Shown here in pieces: positions 7,518 to 16,692 of a stretch of DNA of 50,227 bases. Within the stretch, counting starts at the first letter, position 1, and each line of letters starts with the position of its first letter. A program made the translations under genes and the position numbers. Under the pieces are notes generated by a model that made no database searches, was not told where the DNA came from, and saw nothing but the letters and a program-made list of their open reading frames with translations. The DNA lies in NCBI GenBank assembly GCA_001920415.1, contig MNJR01000034.1:1-50227 (forward strand). Reading direction: 5' to 3'. Origin of the DNA: Acidobacteria bacterium 13_1_20CM_3_53_8 (GTDB taxonomy: Bacteria; Acidobacteriota; Blastocatellia; Pyrinomonadales; Pyrinomonadaceae).

Positions 7518-8672
7518 ATGGATAACCTGACGCATTCGCTCGTTGGCCTTGCCGCCGCAAAGGCGGGTCTTGAGCGGTGGTCGCCAGCCGCGACTACGCT
7601 GTGCGTGCTTGCTGCCAACGCGCCAGACATTGACGTGCTCTCGGTTTTCGGTGGTCGTTGGGCTAGCCTGCATTATCACAGAGGCATAACTCATTCAATC
7701 GTAGGCACGCTCACGCTCGCAATACTGTTGCCCCTCATCTTTTATCTTATAGGGTTGTTAGTCTCGCGCCGCTCTCGCAAAGAGAATCAACTAAAATTTC
7801 GATGGCTTCTGCTTGCGTCCCTTCTTGTCACGGCGACGCACCCTTTGATGGATTGGACGAACAACTACGGGCTGCGTCCTCTTCTCCCTTGGAACGGAAG
7901 ATGGTTTTATGGCGACCTTGTGTTTATTGCCGATCCGTTGATATGGCTTGTGCTGGCGGGCGCGACCTTCTTGCTTACGTCCAGAACGTGGCGACAGAAA
8001 TTCTTTTGGACTCTGCTGTGGCTGATTACAAGTGCGGGCGTGATTCTTCTTCCTCTTCGCAATCCGAATGTCTCTATCCCGCTCGCCATTCGCATCATCT
8101 GGCTTGTTGGTTTTCTGGGCTTCATCATTGCGCGTAACACTCGCATCGTACGAACGTGGGGACGAGCCATTCCTATCATTGCGCTAGTCTCTATTGTAAT
8201 CTACTGGGGCGCTCTGGCACTTTTGCACGCACGCGCTCTTCATCTAGCGGAAGCTGAAGCCGCATTGCTTGCTGAGCAGAATGGCGAGACAGTTTCGCGC
8301 GTCGCCGCTATGCCTGAGCTTGCTAATCCGTTAAAGTGGCGATGCGTTGCCGAGACCGACAGGGCGATTTACAGGTTCGAGACAAGAGTTAATGAAAGAA
8401 ATGGAAACGGCGAGCTATTAAAACGTTATTCTAAACCAGAGGGAGAAGCAGCCGTACTCGCAGCGCGTGCCGCAGAGGATTGGAGAAGTAAAATCTTTCT
8501 GGACTTCGCAAGATTTCCCGTGGCAAGAGTCGAAGGCGATTGCATGACAGAAGCGCTTGTCCAGTTTGCAGACTTACGTTTTACAGAACCGGGCGGGCGC
8601 GGCGGAAACTTCTCGCTGGAAGTTCCCGTTGAGTGTGATACACAGAACGCGGAGGGCACTGGAGTCAGGTGA
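7518..8672 (+). CDS. Membrane-bound metal-dependent hydrolase (YdjM/DUF457 type)
   Basis: 384 residues. DNLTHSLVGLAAAKAGL at the N-terminus, NAPDIDVLS, HYHRGITHSIVG and THPLMDWTNNYG are the conserved Asp/His clusters of this inner-membrane family, expected to bind metal. Several membrane helices follow (about 60-80, 95-110, 140-155, 165-235). The C-terminal 150 residues are soluble. Substrate unknown. Its stop overlaps the next start by four bases (GTGA), so the two are co-translated. Confidence 0.9.
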   Translation: MDNLTHSLVGLAAAKAGLERWSPAATTLCVLAANAPDIDVLSVFGGRWASLHYHRGITHSIVGTLTLAILLPLIFYLIGLLVSRRSRKENQLKFRWLLLASLLVTATHPLMDWTNNYGLRPLLPWNGRWFYGDLVFIADPLIWLVLAGATFLLTSRTWRQKFFWTLLWLITSAGVILLPLRNPNVSIPLAIRIIWLVGFLGFIIARNTRIVRTWGRAIPIIALVSIVIYWGALALLHARALHLAEAEAALLAEQNGETVSRVAAMPELANPLKWRCVAETDRAIYRFETRVNERNGNGELLKRYSKPEGEAAVLAARAAEDWRSKIFLDFARFPVARVEGDCMTEALVQFADLRFTEPGGRGGNFSLEVPVECDTQNAEGTGVR

Positions 8673-10099
8673 GCGATAACGCGGAACGTAGCGGATTCAA
8701 AGCTTTCACAGATTCGATTTCATCTGCGGAGCTTTCAAAGCCTGGAGCATCTAGCTCAGTAAGCGTGCGCGTGTCTCCGGGCAGCTACCTTGCAGTCTCT
8801 TTCATCCTGACCTTTGCGGCAATCATAGTCTCTCGTAATGAATTCAGTTCGCTCGCTCTTCTCCTTCTGATTGTGGCCTGGCCTGTCACACTTTCCCTGG
8901 CCTTCTTCGACCGCGTTGTCTTCGATGGACGAAAACTTTCGCGCACAGGAATAGTCGCGCTCGTCTCACGTCTGCGCGGTCGCAGGCTGGAGCTTTCCGT
9001 TGACCAGATAGAGCGCGTAGAGATGAGCGCTGTGCGCACGCTTAGAAGCGCAGGGCGCGTGCGTTATCGTTATCGTTGTGAAATGAGCAGCGAGAGCGTG
9101 ACGTTGGTCTTCGCTTCAGGCGGGCAGGGGTTCAGGCGTATGGTGCGCCTGCTCTTTCCGTTAATTGGAGATGAAAAGCTTGACGCGCGAAGCTGCGATT
9201 TGCGCGATTACCTCACAGATCAAAAATCGCTGAACTCTGCTCTTGAAGCTGTGCATCTTGCGCCTTCGTCTGTTCTGGAAGAGTCTGAAGAAAGCGTGCT
9301 GCAAGGCGTTAAGAGTAATAGCAAACGCACCGACACTGACTCAGGACAGTTATCCGAACGGGACGCAGAGCGGGGCCGTCTGCTTCGCCTTCTTGCCAAT
9401 CAATTGCGCGTAATGGGTCGTCTGCGTGAATCCTCAGAAGCTTTTCGTCGTGCGTTCTTGCTTCTGCCGCGCGAGGGGGGTCTTCTTTACGAATACTCAA
9501 GGCTTCTGCGTTCGCGTGCGAGCGCCGCAGGCGATGCGCGATTGTTGTCGCGTTCGCGCGCTGCGCTGAGGCTGGCTATAAAACGTGCTGGCGATAACGC
9601 GAGCGTGCTTGAGCGCGCAGGTGAGAGTTTGGTTGAAGCGGGCGATGCGCGCATCGCTGAAGAAGCGTTTCGTCGCGTGCTCACCTTGAACCCGCGCTCG
9701 TTTCGCGCGGCGACGGGGCTGGCAGAAGTTGCTTTGCGCAGAGGCCAACTCGCGCACATCATTCATCATTTCCGCAATGCTCAGACAATCGCAACCGATA
9801 AAGCATCGCGCCGATTCGCTGCGCGTGAGGCAGAGTATTACGCGCGGCTTTGCGAAGACGACGAGTACATGCTTGCAGAGATGAAAAGAATCAAGTGGCT
9901 GCATCACCTGAACGGCGCGCGACGCACTCTGGTGAGAACAACTTTTGCCGCGCTGCTCCTGGCAGTTGCCGGATCATTCTTTGATGAAGCCCTTGCCTCA
10001 GTCGGCTGGTCAATCGCATCAGGCGCGCTCGCCGCATGGATGATGACGGCGGCAGCGATAAAACTTTTGCTTCAAAGAAGAAAGATAAGAGAGAGTTGA
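8669..10099 (+). CDS. Membrane-anchored TPR protein
   Basis: 476 residues, GTG start overlapping the previous stop. Two membrane segments lie near the N-terminus (about 33-75), then a PH-like stretch (FDRVVFDGRKLSRTG, VDQIERVEMSAV), then TPR repeats at about 240-390 (LRLLANQLRVMGRLRESSEAF, broken as two helices; ARIAEEAFRRVLTLNPRS) and a C-terminal hydrophobic pair (about 425-465). Function unknown; probably a membrane scaffold working with the upstream hydrolase. Confidence 0.82.
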   Translation: MSDNAERSGFKAFTDSISSAELSKPGASSSVSVRVSPGSYLAVSFILTFAAIIVSRNEFSSLALLLLIVAWPVTLSLAFFDRVVFDGRKLSRTGIVALVSRLRGRRLELSVDQIERVEMSAVRTLRSAGRVRYRYRCEMSSESVTLVFASGGQGFRRMVRLLFPLIGDEKLDARSCDLRDYLTDQKSLNSALEAVHLAPSSVLEESEESVLQGVKSNSKRTDTDSGQLSERDAERGRLLRLLANQLRVMGRLRESSEAFRRAFLLLPREGGLLYEYSRLLRSRASAAGDARLLSRSRAALRLAIKRAGDNASVLERAGESLVEAGDARIAEEAFRRVLTLNPRSFRAATGLAEVALRRGQLAHIIHHFRNAQTIATDKASRRFAAREAEYYARLCEDDEYMLAEMKRIKWLHHLNGARRTLVRTTFAALLLAVAGSFFDEALASVGWSIASGALAAWMMTAAAIKLLLQRRKIRES

Positions 10100-10122
10100 A
10101 AGGGAGAAGAAGAGAGAAGCGT

Positions 10123-10358
10123 AGCCCCTGAAAGGGGCGATAGAGTAAAGCCCAGGGCGCAAGCCCTGGGTTTATGCAAAGAAGAAGAATTAAAGCCCCG
10201 TAGGGGCGACAGAACCGCGCGAGGCTGAGGCTAAAGAGATTCCATTTTGCCCCCTCATCCCTAAACTTCTGTCGCCCCTACGGGGCTTGCGTTCATTTAT
10301 TATATGTAAACCCAGGGCTTGCGCCCTGGGCTTTACTCTGCCGCCCCTTTCAGGGGCT
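10123..10358. repeat. Nested GC-rich palindromic repeat
   Basis: Small hairpins AGCCCCTGAAAGGGGC, AGCCCAGGGCGCAAGCCCTG and GCCCCGTAGGGGCGACAG occur on the left and again in reverse order and complement on the right, so the whole 236 bp is a palindrome made of smaller palindromes. Sequences of this style resemble REP/RAYT-type repeats (inference). A related block lies at 23514-23720. It fills the convergent gap between 10099 and 10424; nothing else is seen there. Confidence 0.85.
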
Positions 10359-10423
10359 GATCGAGTCGCTGTCAATGATCAAGATTCATTCGCACTTCGC
10401 TATAATTCTGAGTCGTCTCTAAA

Positions 10424-11668
10424 CTACATCTCAGGCGCGGCTTTCTTTGCGCGCGCTGTCGGCGCTTTACGCGCGGTGCTCTTGCGAGCAGTCGTGCCAT
10501 CGCCTTCAGCAGCAGAAGCTTCGCTCTTCGCGCTTCTCCTATTCTTAGGCTTTGGCTCTATGACAGAGCTTACGGCTTCGGATACTGCCGAAGCTGTGTC
10601 GTTCATAATCTCCCGCGCGCCTGTGGCTATGTCTTCTGAAATCTCGCGCACGGGTTCTGGGATGATAGTACGGGCGGCCTGTTCTGTGGCGGATGCTACG
10701 GCATGAGTTGCGTGCTCGGGCTGTCGCTTCGACTCAGGATTTAGAAATGAGTCCCAACGATAATTCGGCCTCTCCATCTTTTCCGAAAGACGCTTGAAGA
10801 CAAGATCGGTCACGGTGTTGGTCACCCATTTGTGATAGAACTCGCCCACGGAATAGACATCTGCATCCGGCGCAGGGTTCATGAAATCAATCGCGTAAGG
10901 AATACCGTCTTTGATTGCGAACTCTACTGTGTTGATGTCGTAGCCGAGCGCACGGCAGAGCGTCTGCACGTCTTTGGCTACGCGATGAGCCAATTCAGGC
11001 GCTAGATAGTTCGGGTCATGTATGTACTGCTCGCCCGAAAGGTAGGGCTTGCGCGGGTCGTAGGCCATTATCATCACCTCTTCCTGTCCTATGCAGTAGC
11101 AGCGAACGAACTGGTCGAAGTTGATGAACTCCTGAAGCGTCATGCAGAGCGTGCCCGTCTGGTCGTACTCGTACCAGAGTTCTTCCAGCGTGTTGACGCG
11201 CGAGACGTTCTTCCATCCACCGCCGTCGAAAGGCTTCAAGATTGCGGGCAGTCCCGTGTAATCAACAATGGCCTGCCAGTCCAGAGGGTATTCCAGATTG
11301 CGCAAGGATTCGCTGGTTACGCCTTCTATGTAATCCTTTTGGGGCAGCAGCACGGTCTTTGGAACCGCTACGCCCAGCTTTGCTGCGAGCGAGTAGTTGA
11401 AGAATTTATCGTCGGCAGACCACCAGAACGGATTGTTGATGATGATTGCGCCTTCAAGCGCAGCTTTTTTCAGGAATGCTCTATAGAAGGGGATTTCGTG
11501 CGAGATGCGATCAATAATCAGGTCATACTCTGGCCCGTAGTCTAACCTTACGCCGTCCAATTTAATGAACTCCGCGACCACATCGCCCTGCCCGCGCTCG
11601 TTTATGCTCTCTATTAGTGCAGCCGGGAATGACTGTTCGCGGCCAACCAGAAGTCCTACTTTTTTCAT
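10424..11668 (-). CDS. ATP-grasp ligase with Lys/Ala-rich tail
   Basis: 414 residues. ATP-grasp signatures: LPAILKPFDGGGWKNVSRV (nucleotide-binding loop), FINFDQFVRCYCIG and YAIDFMNPAPD (metal-binding acid/Asn). Family members activate a carboxylate as acyl phosphate and join it to an amine. Residues about 330-414 are low-complexity Ala/Lys/Glu-rich and probably disordered, unlike the compact ATP-grasp fold. Start ATG with AAGGAAGAG upstream. Together with the ligases at 16693 and 19117 it suggests a peptide or amide pathway (inference). Confidence 0.88.
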   Translation of the reverse strand: MKKVGLLVGREQSFPAALIESINERGQGDVVAEFIKLDGVRLDYGPEYDLIIDRISHEIPFYRAFLKKAALEGAIIINNPFWWSADDKFFNYSLAAKLGVAVPKTVLLPQKDYIEGVTSESLRNLEYPLDWQAIVDYTGLPAILKPFDGGGWKNVSRVNTLEELWYEYDQTGTLCMTLQEFINFDQFVRCYCIGQEEVMIMAYDPRKPYLSGEQYIHDPNYLAPELAHRVAKDVQTLCRALGYDINTVEFAIKDGIPYAIDFMNPAPDADVYSVGEFYHKWVTNTVTDLVFKRLSEKMERPNYRWDSFLNPESKRQPEHATHAVASATEQAARTIIPEPVREISEDIATGAREIMNDTASAVSEAVSSVIEPKPKNRRSAKSEASAAEGDGTTARKSTARKAPTARAKKAAPEM

Positions 11669-11690
11669 AAAACTCTTCCTTTCAAAATTA

Positions 11691-11780
11691 AGTCTGGAGT
11701 CTGGAGTCTAGAGTCTGGAGTCAAAAGATAAAAAGCTTTTGGCCTTTGACTCTAGACTCCAGACTTCAGACTCCAGACTT
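11691..11780. repeat. Low-complexity inverted repeat (CTGGAGTCTAGAGT type)
   Basis: Left arm AGTCTGGAGTCTGGAGTCTA, right arm its complement. It lies upstream of the ATP-grasp gene in the divergent gap 11669-12032. The rest of that gap shows only a possible -10 (TAGAAT near 11945). Confidence 0.85.
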
Positions 11781-12032
11781 ATTCTTTTCACCATATTTGA
11801 GAACTGAGAACTCTACAGGCCGTCGCACTTGGTTGTCAATCCGCTAACAGGCATCGCGGGCTGTGCCGCCGGGCATCTATAAACAGGGGCGCAAGTCGTT
11901 GGAATTATAAACCTTCGGTGCGCGCTTTTTAACCCGGTTATGTTAGAATCAATTTTACATAGGATGGCAGAAAGTCTTCCCTTCATGCCCGGCCATCACT
12001 TTTCAAGCTTTTAAGAAGGAGCGCCAACTTTA

Positions 12033-12953
12033 GTGTTCAGACCTCTTATTATAGCTGCAAGCTTGCTCTCGCTTCTTGCGTGCGGGAGCTTGCTCTTCGT
12101 GCAGAACGGTGCGGCGCAGCAGTCCACATCAGCGCAGAATAATAATGCGCCCGCGTCAAACGCGAATACATCTACAAGACAGAATAACTCTAACTCCAGC
12201 GCACAGCGTCCAAACGAGAACAATAACCCCTCTGCAAGAAATGCTACGGCAGAACAGGTTGCAGAGTATGCAGTCTTCATCTACGGCACGCGCCCAGGAT
12301 TGAAGCAGATACGCAGCAAGGGCGTGGAGCACGGGCGCAACATTCGCACAGGCTCGGACGGTCGGACTGAGGAATCAATTTACGACCGCCGCTTCATACG
12401 CGGCGAGCGTACCGAGCAGGATCGCATCAGGCTGGATCAGAAAACGCCTACGCTCGAGTATTCGCTCATATACGGCAGCGGGAAACTCTGGGGGCTGATT
12501 AACGGGGCGACCTTCACGCCGCGCCACGAGACCACAGTGGATTTTCTTTCAGACATGTGGCATGGCATTGACGCGCTCCTGCGTTACAAGGAGAACGGGT
12601 CTAAGCTCAATCTTGTGGGTCGTGAGAAGCGGCAGGGGATTGACCTTTACATGCTTGATGTGACGGACACACAGAACCGCAAGACACGTTTCTACGTTAG
12701 CTCTAGAACATGGCGCGTGCTCTGGCTAGAATATGAAGAGCCTGCGACCGAAGGCGGCCCCGTAGTCAAATACCAGCGCCGCTTCTACGATTATCGCTAC
12801 GCGCAGGGCACGCTTGTTCCGTTCCGCTCCGTACTCTACGAGGATGGTCATCAAACTCAGGAGAATAACATCATGACCGTCACTTACGGCGTCAGGCTAG
12901 AAAATTCTCTCTTCGAGAACCCTGAGAACTCCACGACTGCCTCGCAACCCTGA
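12033..12953 (+). CDS. Secreted protein, LolA/outer-membrane lipoprotein-sorting like
   Basis: 306 residues, GTG start with AAGAAGGAG upstream. Signal peptide about 1-28 (ending NGAAQQS), then an Asn/Ser-rich linker to about 75, then a beta-rich domain with pairs such as LYMLDVTDTQNRKTRFYVSS and WLEYEEPATEGGPVVKYQRR. The repeated strand pattern and the late KYQRRFYDYR-LVPFRSVLYEDG part resemble outer-membrane lipoprotein carrier-like domains, a weak family assignment. Likely periplasmic or surface-exposed. Confidence 0.7.
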   Translation: MFRPLIIAASLLSLLACGSLLFVQNGAAQQSTSAQNNNAPASNANTSTRQNNSNSSAQRPNENNNPSARNATAEQVAEYAVFIYGTRPGLKQIRSKGVEHGRNIRTGSDGRTEESIYDRRFIRGERTEQDRIRLDQKTPTLEYSLIYGSGKLWGLINGATFTPRHETTVDFLSDMWHGIDALLRYKENGSKLNLVGREKRQGIDLYMLDVTDTQNRKTRFYVSSRTWRVLWLEYEEPATEGGPVVKYQRRFYDYRYAQGTLVPFRSVLYEDGHQTQENNIMTVTYGVRLENSLFENPENSTTASQP

Positions 12954-12971
12954 AAAACAAGGATGCGCGAA

Positions 12972-13092
12972 AGGATGAGGGGGAAATGGGTAAGAGGTGA
13001 AAAGGGGAAAAGGGAAGAAGGCAGAAAGCATGTTGCTTGCTCTTGCTTCTTCCCTTTACCCTCTTCCCCTTTTACCCATTTCCCCCTCCTTG
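12972..13092. repeat. Low-complexity inverted repeat (GGGGAAAAGG type)
   Basis: Purine left arm (AAAGGATGAGGGGGAAATGG, GGTGAAAAGGGGAAAAGGG) and pyrimidine right arm. It is downstream of the secreted protein gene and related to 6283-6410. The remainder of the gap to 13321 holds no gene. Confidence 0.84.
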
Positions 13093-13320
13093 TATCTCAT
13101 CTCTCTCTTCTCATCTTTCTTCCCGTTATTTCGGGAACTTACATCTGCCGGGCGCGTGAATGCTGTGAGGATAGTTTAGGCCTCGCGGTGTATAATTGCT
13201 GCCCGGAGAGGTCGAAATGGTTTTGCTGAAGCGCGTGCGGCAAAGAATTTGCCGGGCTGTTATCCCTGAATAGCCTTTCGAGACGCGCTTCTGGAAACTC
13301 TCTGTGGCCTGCCTGCTTTG

Positions 13321-13962
13321 ATGAGCCAGCTTCGCTCAATTGATGAATTAGCATTCGGCGCGACCGTGCCTCAAACAATCGTGGCAGAATCTCGCTCGGA
13401 TCACGCACTGCTTGAGGCCACGCGCGCGGGCTGCGAGGATGCGTTCGCAGAACTTGTAGGGCGCTATCGTAATCAATTGACCAGCTACATCTACAGGATG
13501 ACGAACGATTATGAAGAGGCTGTTGATCTTGCCCAAGAGACTTTCGTTCGCGTTTACCGCGCGGCTGACCGTTACCAGAGCACATATGCGTTCTCGACCT
13601 ACATATACAAGATTGCAACGAACCTTGCCATCAGCGAGCTTCGCAAACGTAAACGCCGACGCATGGTCTCGCTCTCAGCGTTTTTCGCTTCCGCTGAAGG
13701 CGAGCAGCCGCAGGAGTTCCACGTGCCGGACGAGCGTCCATTGCAGGACGCTACGCTAGTAGAAGCCGAGCGGCAACAGGCAGTCGCGCGAGCGATCATG
13801 ACGCTGCCGGAAAAGTATCGCGCGCCGGTTGTGCTAAGGGATGTTGAAGGCAAAAGCTACGAAGAGATCGCGCGAATCCTTGAGACCAGCGAGGGCACTG
13901 TGAAATCGCGCATCAGTCGCGCGCGCGGGCTGCTCAGAGAAAAGCTGCGCGCATATTTGTGA
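13321..13962 (+). CDS. ECF RNA polymerase sigma factor
   Basis: 213 residues from the ATG at 13321 (an in-frame TTG lies directly before it). Region 2: YIYRMTNDYEEAVDLAQETF; then IYKIATNLAISELRKRKRRR. Region 4: LPEKYRAPVVLRDVEGKSY and ILETSEGTVKSRISRARG. It is a second, different ECF factor from the one at 5516. The anti-sigma gene starts 17 nt downstream, so this is a classic sigma/anti-sigma pair, with a PDZ protein as third gene. No clear Shine-Dalgarno is visible. Confidence 0.94.
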   Translation: MSQLRSIDELAFGATVPQTIVAESRSDHALLEATRAGCEDAFAELVGRYRNQLTSYIYRMTNDYEEAVDLAQETFVRVYRAADRYQSTYAFSTYIYKIATNLAISELRKRKRRRMVSLSAFFASAEGEQPQEFHVPDERPLQDATLVEAERQQAVARAIMTLPEKYRAPVVLRDVEGKSYEEIARILETSEGTVKSRISRARGLLREKLRAYL

Positions 13963-13979
13963 GTACGGAGTAAAGGGAA

Positions 13980-14780
13980 ATGAACTGCAAGGAATTTCAG
14001 ATAGAGATTGAAGAGAACGAGACCGATCAGGAGTTAAGTCCAACTGCTTCCGCGCACGCCCGCGAGTGCGCTTCGTGTCATCGCTTTTATACGGAGCAAC
14101 GAGCGCTAAGAGAACTGGTTGGAAAAGTCACTCCCATTTACGCGCCTGCGGATTTCGATTTTCGCCTCCGAGCGCGTCTCGCTGCCAGCCGCGAGCCTGG
14201 ACGCCTGTCTTTAGGTCGCTTCAATTTCTCGCCGGGGAATCCCGCTATAATCTTCGCGGCTTCCTTCGCTCTACTCTTCGCTATTACAGTCGCCGTGCAG
14301 CAACTCAGGTCTTCCCACACGGAAAGAAAAGCTACCGCAGTGAACATGCAGGTCGGCGCTGAAGCAACCAGCACAACGGTCGCTTCTTCGCCTTCTACTG
14401 GAACATCTAATGAAACTCAATCAGTTGCTGACAACCAGCCGCCAGTCAAAGTTGAGAGCGTGAGATCGTCCGGCGTTAACGCACGCAATAAAGCTAGAAG
14501 AAGCCTTGAAGAAAGACAGAGGGCTTTGACGGCTATAAATTCTATGCAGCCGAGAAGCAGGGCACTGAATTTCAGCGAAACGGTTGCGCCCGCGCCAATC
14601 GTCCTGCTTGACCCGGAAATGCATATTCCGCTTCGCTCTCCGCTTGCTCCTTCCAGGCTTCTTGTGAGCGAGCATGATGGGACAAGACGCGATGTTTCGC
14701 TAAAGCCCGTGAGCTTCGGTTCACAGAACATGCTGCCGGGGCGCAAAACCTCCGACTCTTCTACGACGGGAATCTGGTAA
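13980..14780 (+). CDS. Zinc-finger anti-sigma factor
   Basis: 266 residues. ZAS zinc motif HARECASCH (His-x3-Cys-x2-Cys) with upstream NCKEF, and a membrane segment at about 90-108 (AIIFAASFALLFAITVAV). The periplasmic part is Ser/Thr/Arg-rich and apparently disordered, with no domain recognised. It presumably sequesters the ECF factor encoded just upstream and releases it on an envelope signal. Confidence 0.88.
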   Translation: MNCKEFQIEIEENETDQELSPTASAHARECASCHRFYTEQRALRELVGKVTPIYAPADFDFRLRARLAASREPGRLSLGRFNFSPGNPAIIFAASFALLFAITVAVQQLRSSHTERKATAVNMQVGAEATSTTVASSPSTGTSNETQSVADNQPPVKVESVRSSGVNARNKARRSLEERQRALTAINSMQPRSRALNFSETVAPAPIVLLDPEMHIPLRSPLAPSRLLVSEHDGTRRDVSLKPVSFGSQNMLPGRKTSDSSTTGIW

Positions 14781-14799
14781 AGACGCTGAGCAATTTCCG

Positions 14800-16527
14800 A
14801 TGAAGCTTTTCACCATTAAAATTATACGGAGCCAGGCTCTTCTGCTTGCACTCCTATGTTTGTCTGCGGACATCGCTCTCGCGCAGCAAGCCAGAACTTT
14901 AGCGCCCGCTTCGCCCCAGAAAACAGCCGCGCGCACGATTGCGCAATCATCGCAGAGACCTGCGCCGCAAGTCGTCACGGTGATTCACAGGCTCAACGGA
15001 ATAAAAGTCCTAAAACTGCTTAGGCGCTCGAACACAGCGGCCAATGCATCTGTCGAAGTCGAAGATCAGACATTCACAACGCGCGACGTTCACACGACCA
15101 TCCTGGCAGGGCTGATGTTGGGCGACGGTCGAACAATCGTCACGCGGCTGCCCGAAGCTGTAGCAGAAGTCGAGACGGAAGTTCACACGGAAAATTCAAA
15201 TAATACGCAACAGCCGAGCACAGTAAGCGTTTCGCGCACGGTAACTGCCGACATCACCATTTTGGAAAGAAGCGGGCAACAGATTCCCGCGCGATACATT
15301 GGCTGGGACGGCGCGACCGGACTCTCGCTCATAGAGGTGAATGACGCGCTCCCTCAATCTCCACATGATGCCGACGAAGCCTCAATCAAAGCAGGGCAGC
15401 ATGTGCGTCTTATAGCTCCACTGCCAGCGCGCCACGCAGATGTTTCATCGCAGAACAGTCTCTCGCTTCGCATTGCTGAGATTGAAGGTGAAATCATTGA
15501 AGTCAGGCGTGGGCCAATGAACAAGATCACGGGGCTTGTCGTCCACGCTCATGATCTTTCGGAAGAGGTCGTAGGCGGTGTGGCGCTCAACGAAGCGGGT
15601 GAGACCATTGGAATCGTCGAAGGCGCTGCGGGGCAGCAGGCGCGCATCGTTCCCGCAACGATTGTGCGACGCGCAGCAGACCGTGTGATGGCGCGTCATT
15701 CGAGCGTGCCTCGCCCCTGGCTAGGCGTGCGAGGCGAACCTGTCTCGGCAGCTTCGCTATTAGCAATGCAATCGAACGGATGGACGCAGGAAGAGGCCAA
15801 CGCCTTGAAGTTGGCGCGGCAGGGCATATTTATCACCAACGTTACGCCGGGCACGCCCGCAGCGCTCGCCAATCTTCGACCGGGCGACATCATCTGGCGC
15901 GTTGGCGACGCAGAGATAAGAAGCGCTGAGGATTTCTCATTCACGTTGAGCGAAGCAGGCGGCGGCGCGTCAGTTCAATTCACAGTGCTGCGCGGCGTGC
16001 AGCAGCCCGGCCTGCCAAATGCTCCGCAGATACCTTCATCGCCGGTAACTTTCCCATCGCCGCCTCAGATTCCGATGGCTCAACTCATGAACATGCATCT
16101 GCCTGCGCCTCTAGCGCCCAGCAAAGCAATGTCGTTCGTCATCAAGCTGAGCGAAACGTTCGAGCCTATGATTGCTGCTGACATCACCTCATCCACGACT
16201 ATGGCGCAATCAACTAGAGCCACGCCTGTGGTTGTCTCTGACCCCTGGACGAGCTACGGGCTGGAAACAATCACGCTCGGCGAGAGAACAGCGAGAAGGC
16301 TGGGCGCGCGTAGCGGTTTGATAGTCGTGTCCGTTCAACCGCAGAGCGTTGCGGCGAGCGCTGGCCTCAGACCCGGCGACATTATCGAATCTCTGAACGG
16401 GCATTTGCTGCCGGAAGGCAATGCGCTGTTTGCGCAGTCAGCTTTAACTCAAAACAACCTCAAACTCGTAATCATACGTGATGGGCAGAGCCTTGAAATC
16501 ATTCTTCCGCCTCAGATAGCAAGATAA
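14800..16527 (+). CDS. HtrA-like double-PDZ protein lacking the catalytic triad
   Basis: 575 residues. Signal peptide about 1-29. A trypsin-like beta-barrel at about 95-295 can be lined up with HtrA/DegP, but all three catalytic positions differ: DGRTIVTRLPEAV has Pro where the His should be, DGATGLSLIEV has Gly for Asp, and EEVVGGVALNEAGETIGI has Val for the Ser of GNSGG. Two PDZ domains follow (about 302-400, with TNVTPGTPAALANLRPGDII; about 475-572, with VVSVQPQSVAASAGLRPGDI). It is probably a periplasmic binding or sensor protein, third gene of the sigma/anti-sigma operon, and may take part in signal reception (inference). Confidence 0.85.
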   Translation: MKLFTIKIIRSQALLLALLCLSADIALAQQARTLAPASPQKTAARTIAQSSQRPAPQVVTVIHRLNGIKVLKLLRRSNTAANASVEVEDQTFTTRDVHTTILAGLMLGDGRTIVTRLPEAVAEVETEVHTENSNNTQQPSTVSVSRTVTADITILERSGQQIPARYIGWDGATGLSLIEVNDALPQSPHDADEASIKAGQHVRLIAPLPARHADVSSQNSLSLRIAEIEGEIIEVRRGPMNKITGLVVHAHDLSEEVVGGVALNEAGETIGIVEGAAGQQARIVPATIVRRAADRVMARHSSVPRPWLGVRGEPVSAASLLAMQSNGWTQEEANALKLARQGIFITNVTPGTPAALANLRPGDIIWRVGDAEIRSAEDFSFTLSEAGGGASVQFTVLRGVQQPGLPNAPQIPSSPVTFPSPPQIPMAQLMNMHLPAPLAPSKAMSFVIKLSETFEPMIAADITSSTTMAQSTRATPVVVSDPWTSYGLETITLGERTARRLGARSGLIVVSVQPQSVAASAGLRPGDIIESLNGHLLPEGNALFAQSALTQNNLKLVIIRDGQSLEIILPPQIAR

Positions 16528-16622
16528 GAAAAAGGCAAAAGTAAAAAGGTAAAAGGCAAAAGTAAGGAAGGCATTCAACCCTCTTCACTTTTGCCTTTTT
16601 ACTTTTACCTTTTGCCTTTTTC
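16528..16622. repeat. Low-complexity inverted repeat (AAAAGGCAAAAGTA type)
   Basis: Left arm AAAAGGCAAAAGTAAAAAGG, right arm its complement; it follows the PDZ gene stop. Sister palindromes with the same unit lie at 21379-21494 and 25238-25346. Confidence 0.85.
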
Positions 16623-16692
16623 CTTGAGACCTGTGCTAATCTAAGCGCAGCCAGAAGCTCTTTTATCCTTTTCCAAAATTTACGTCCCCGTT

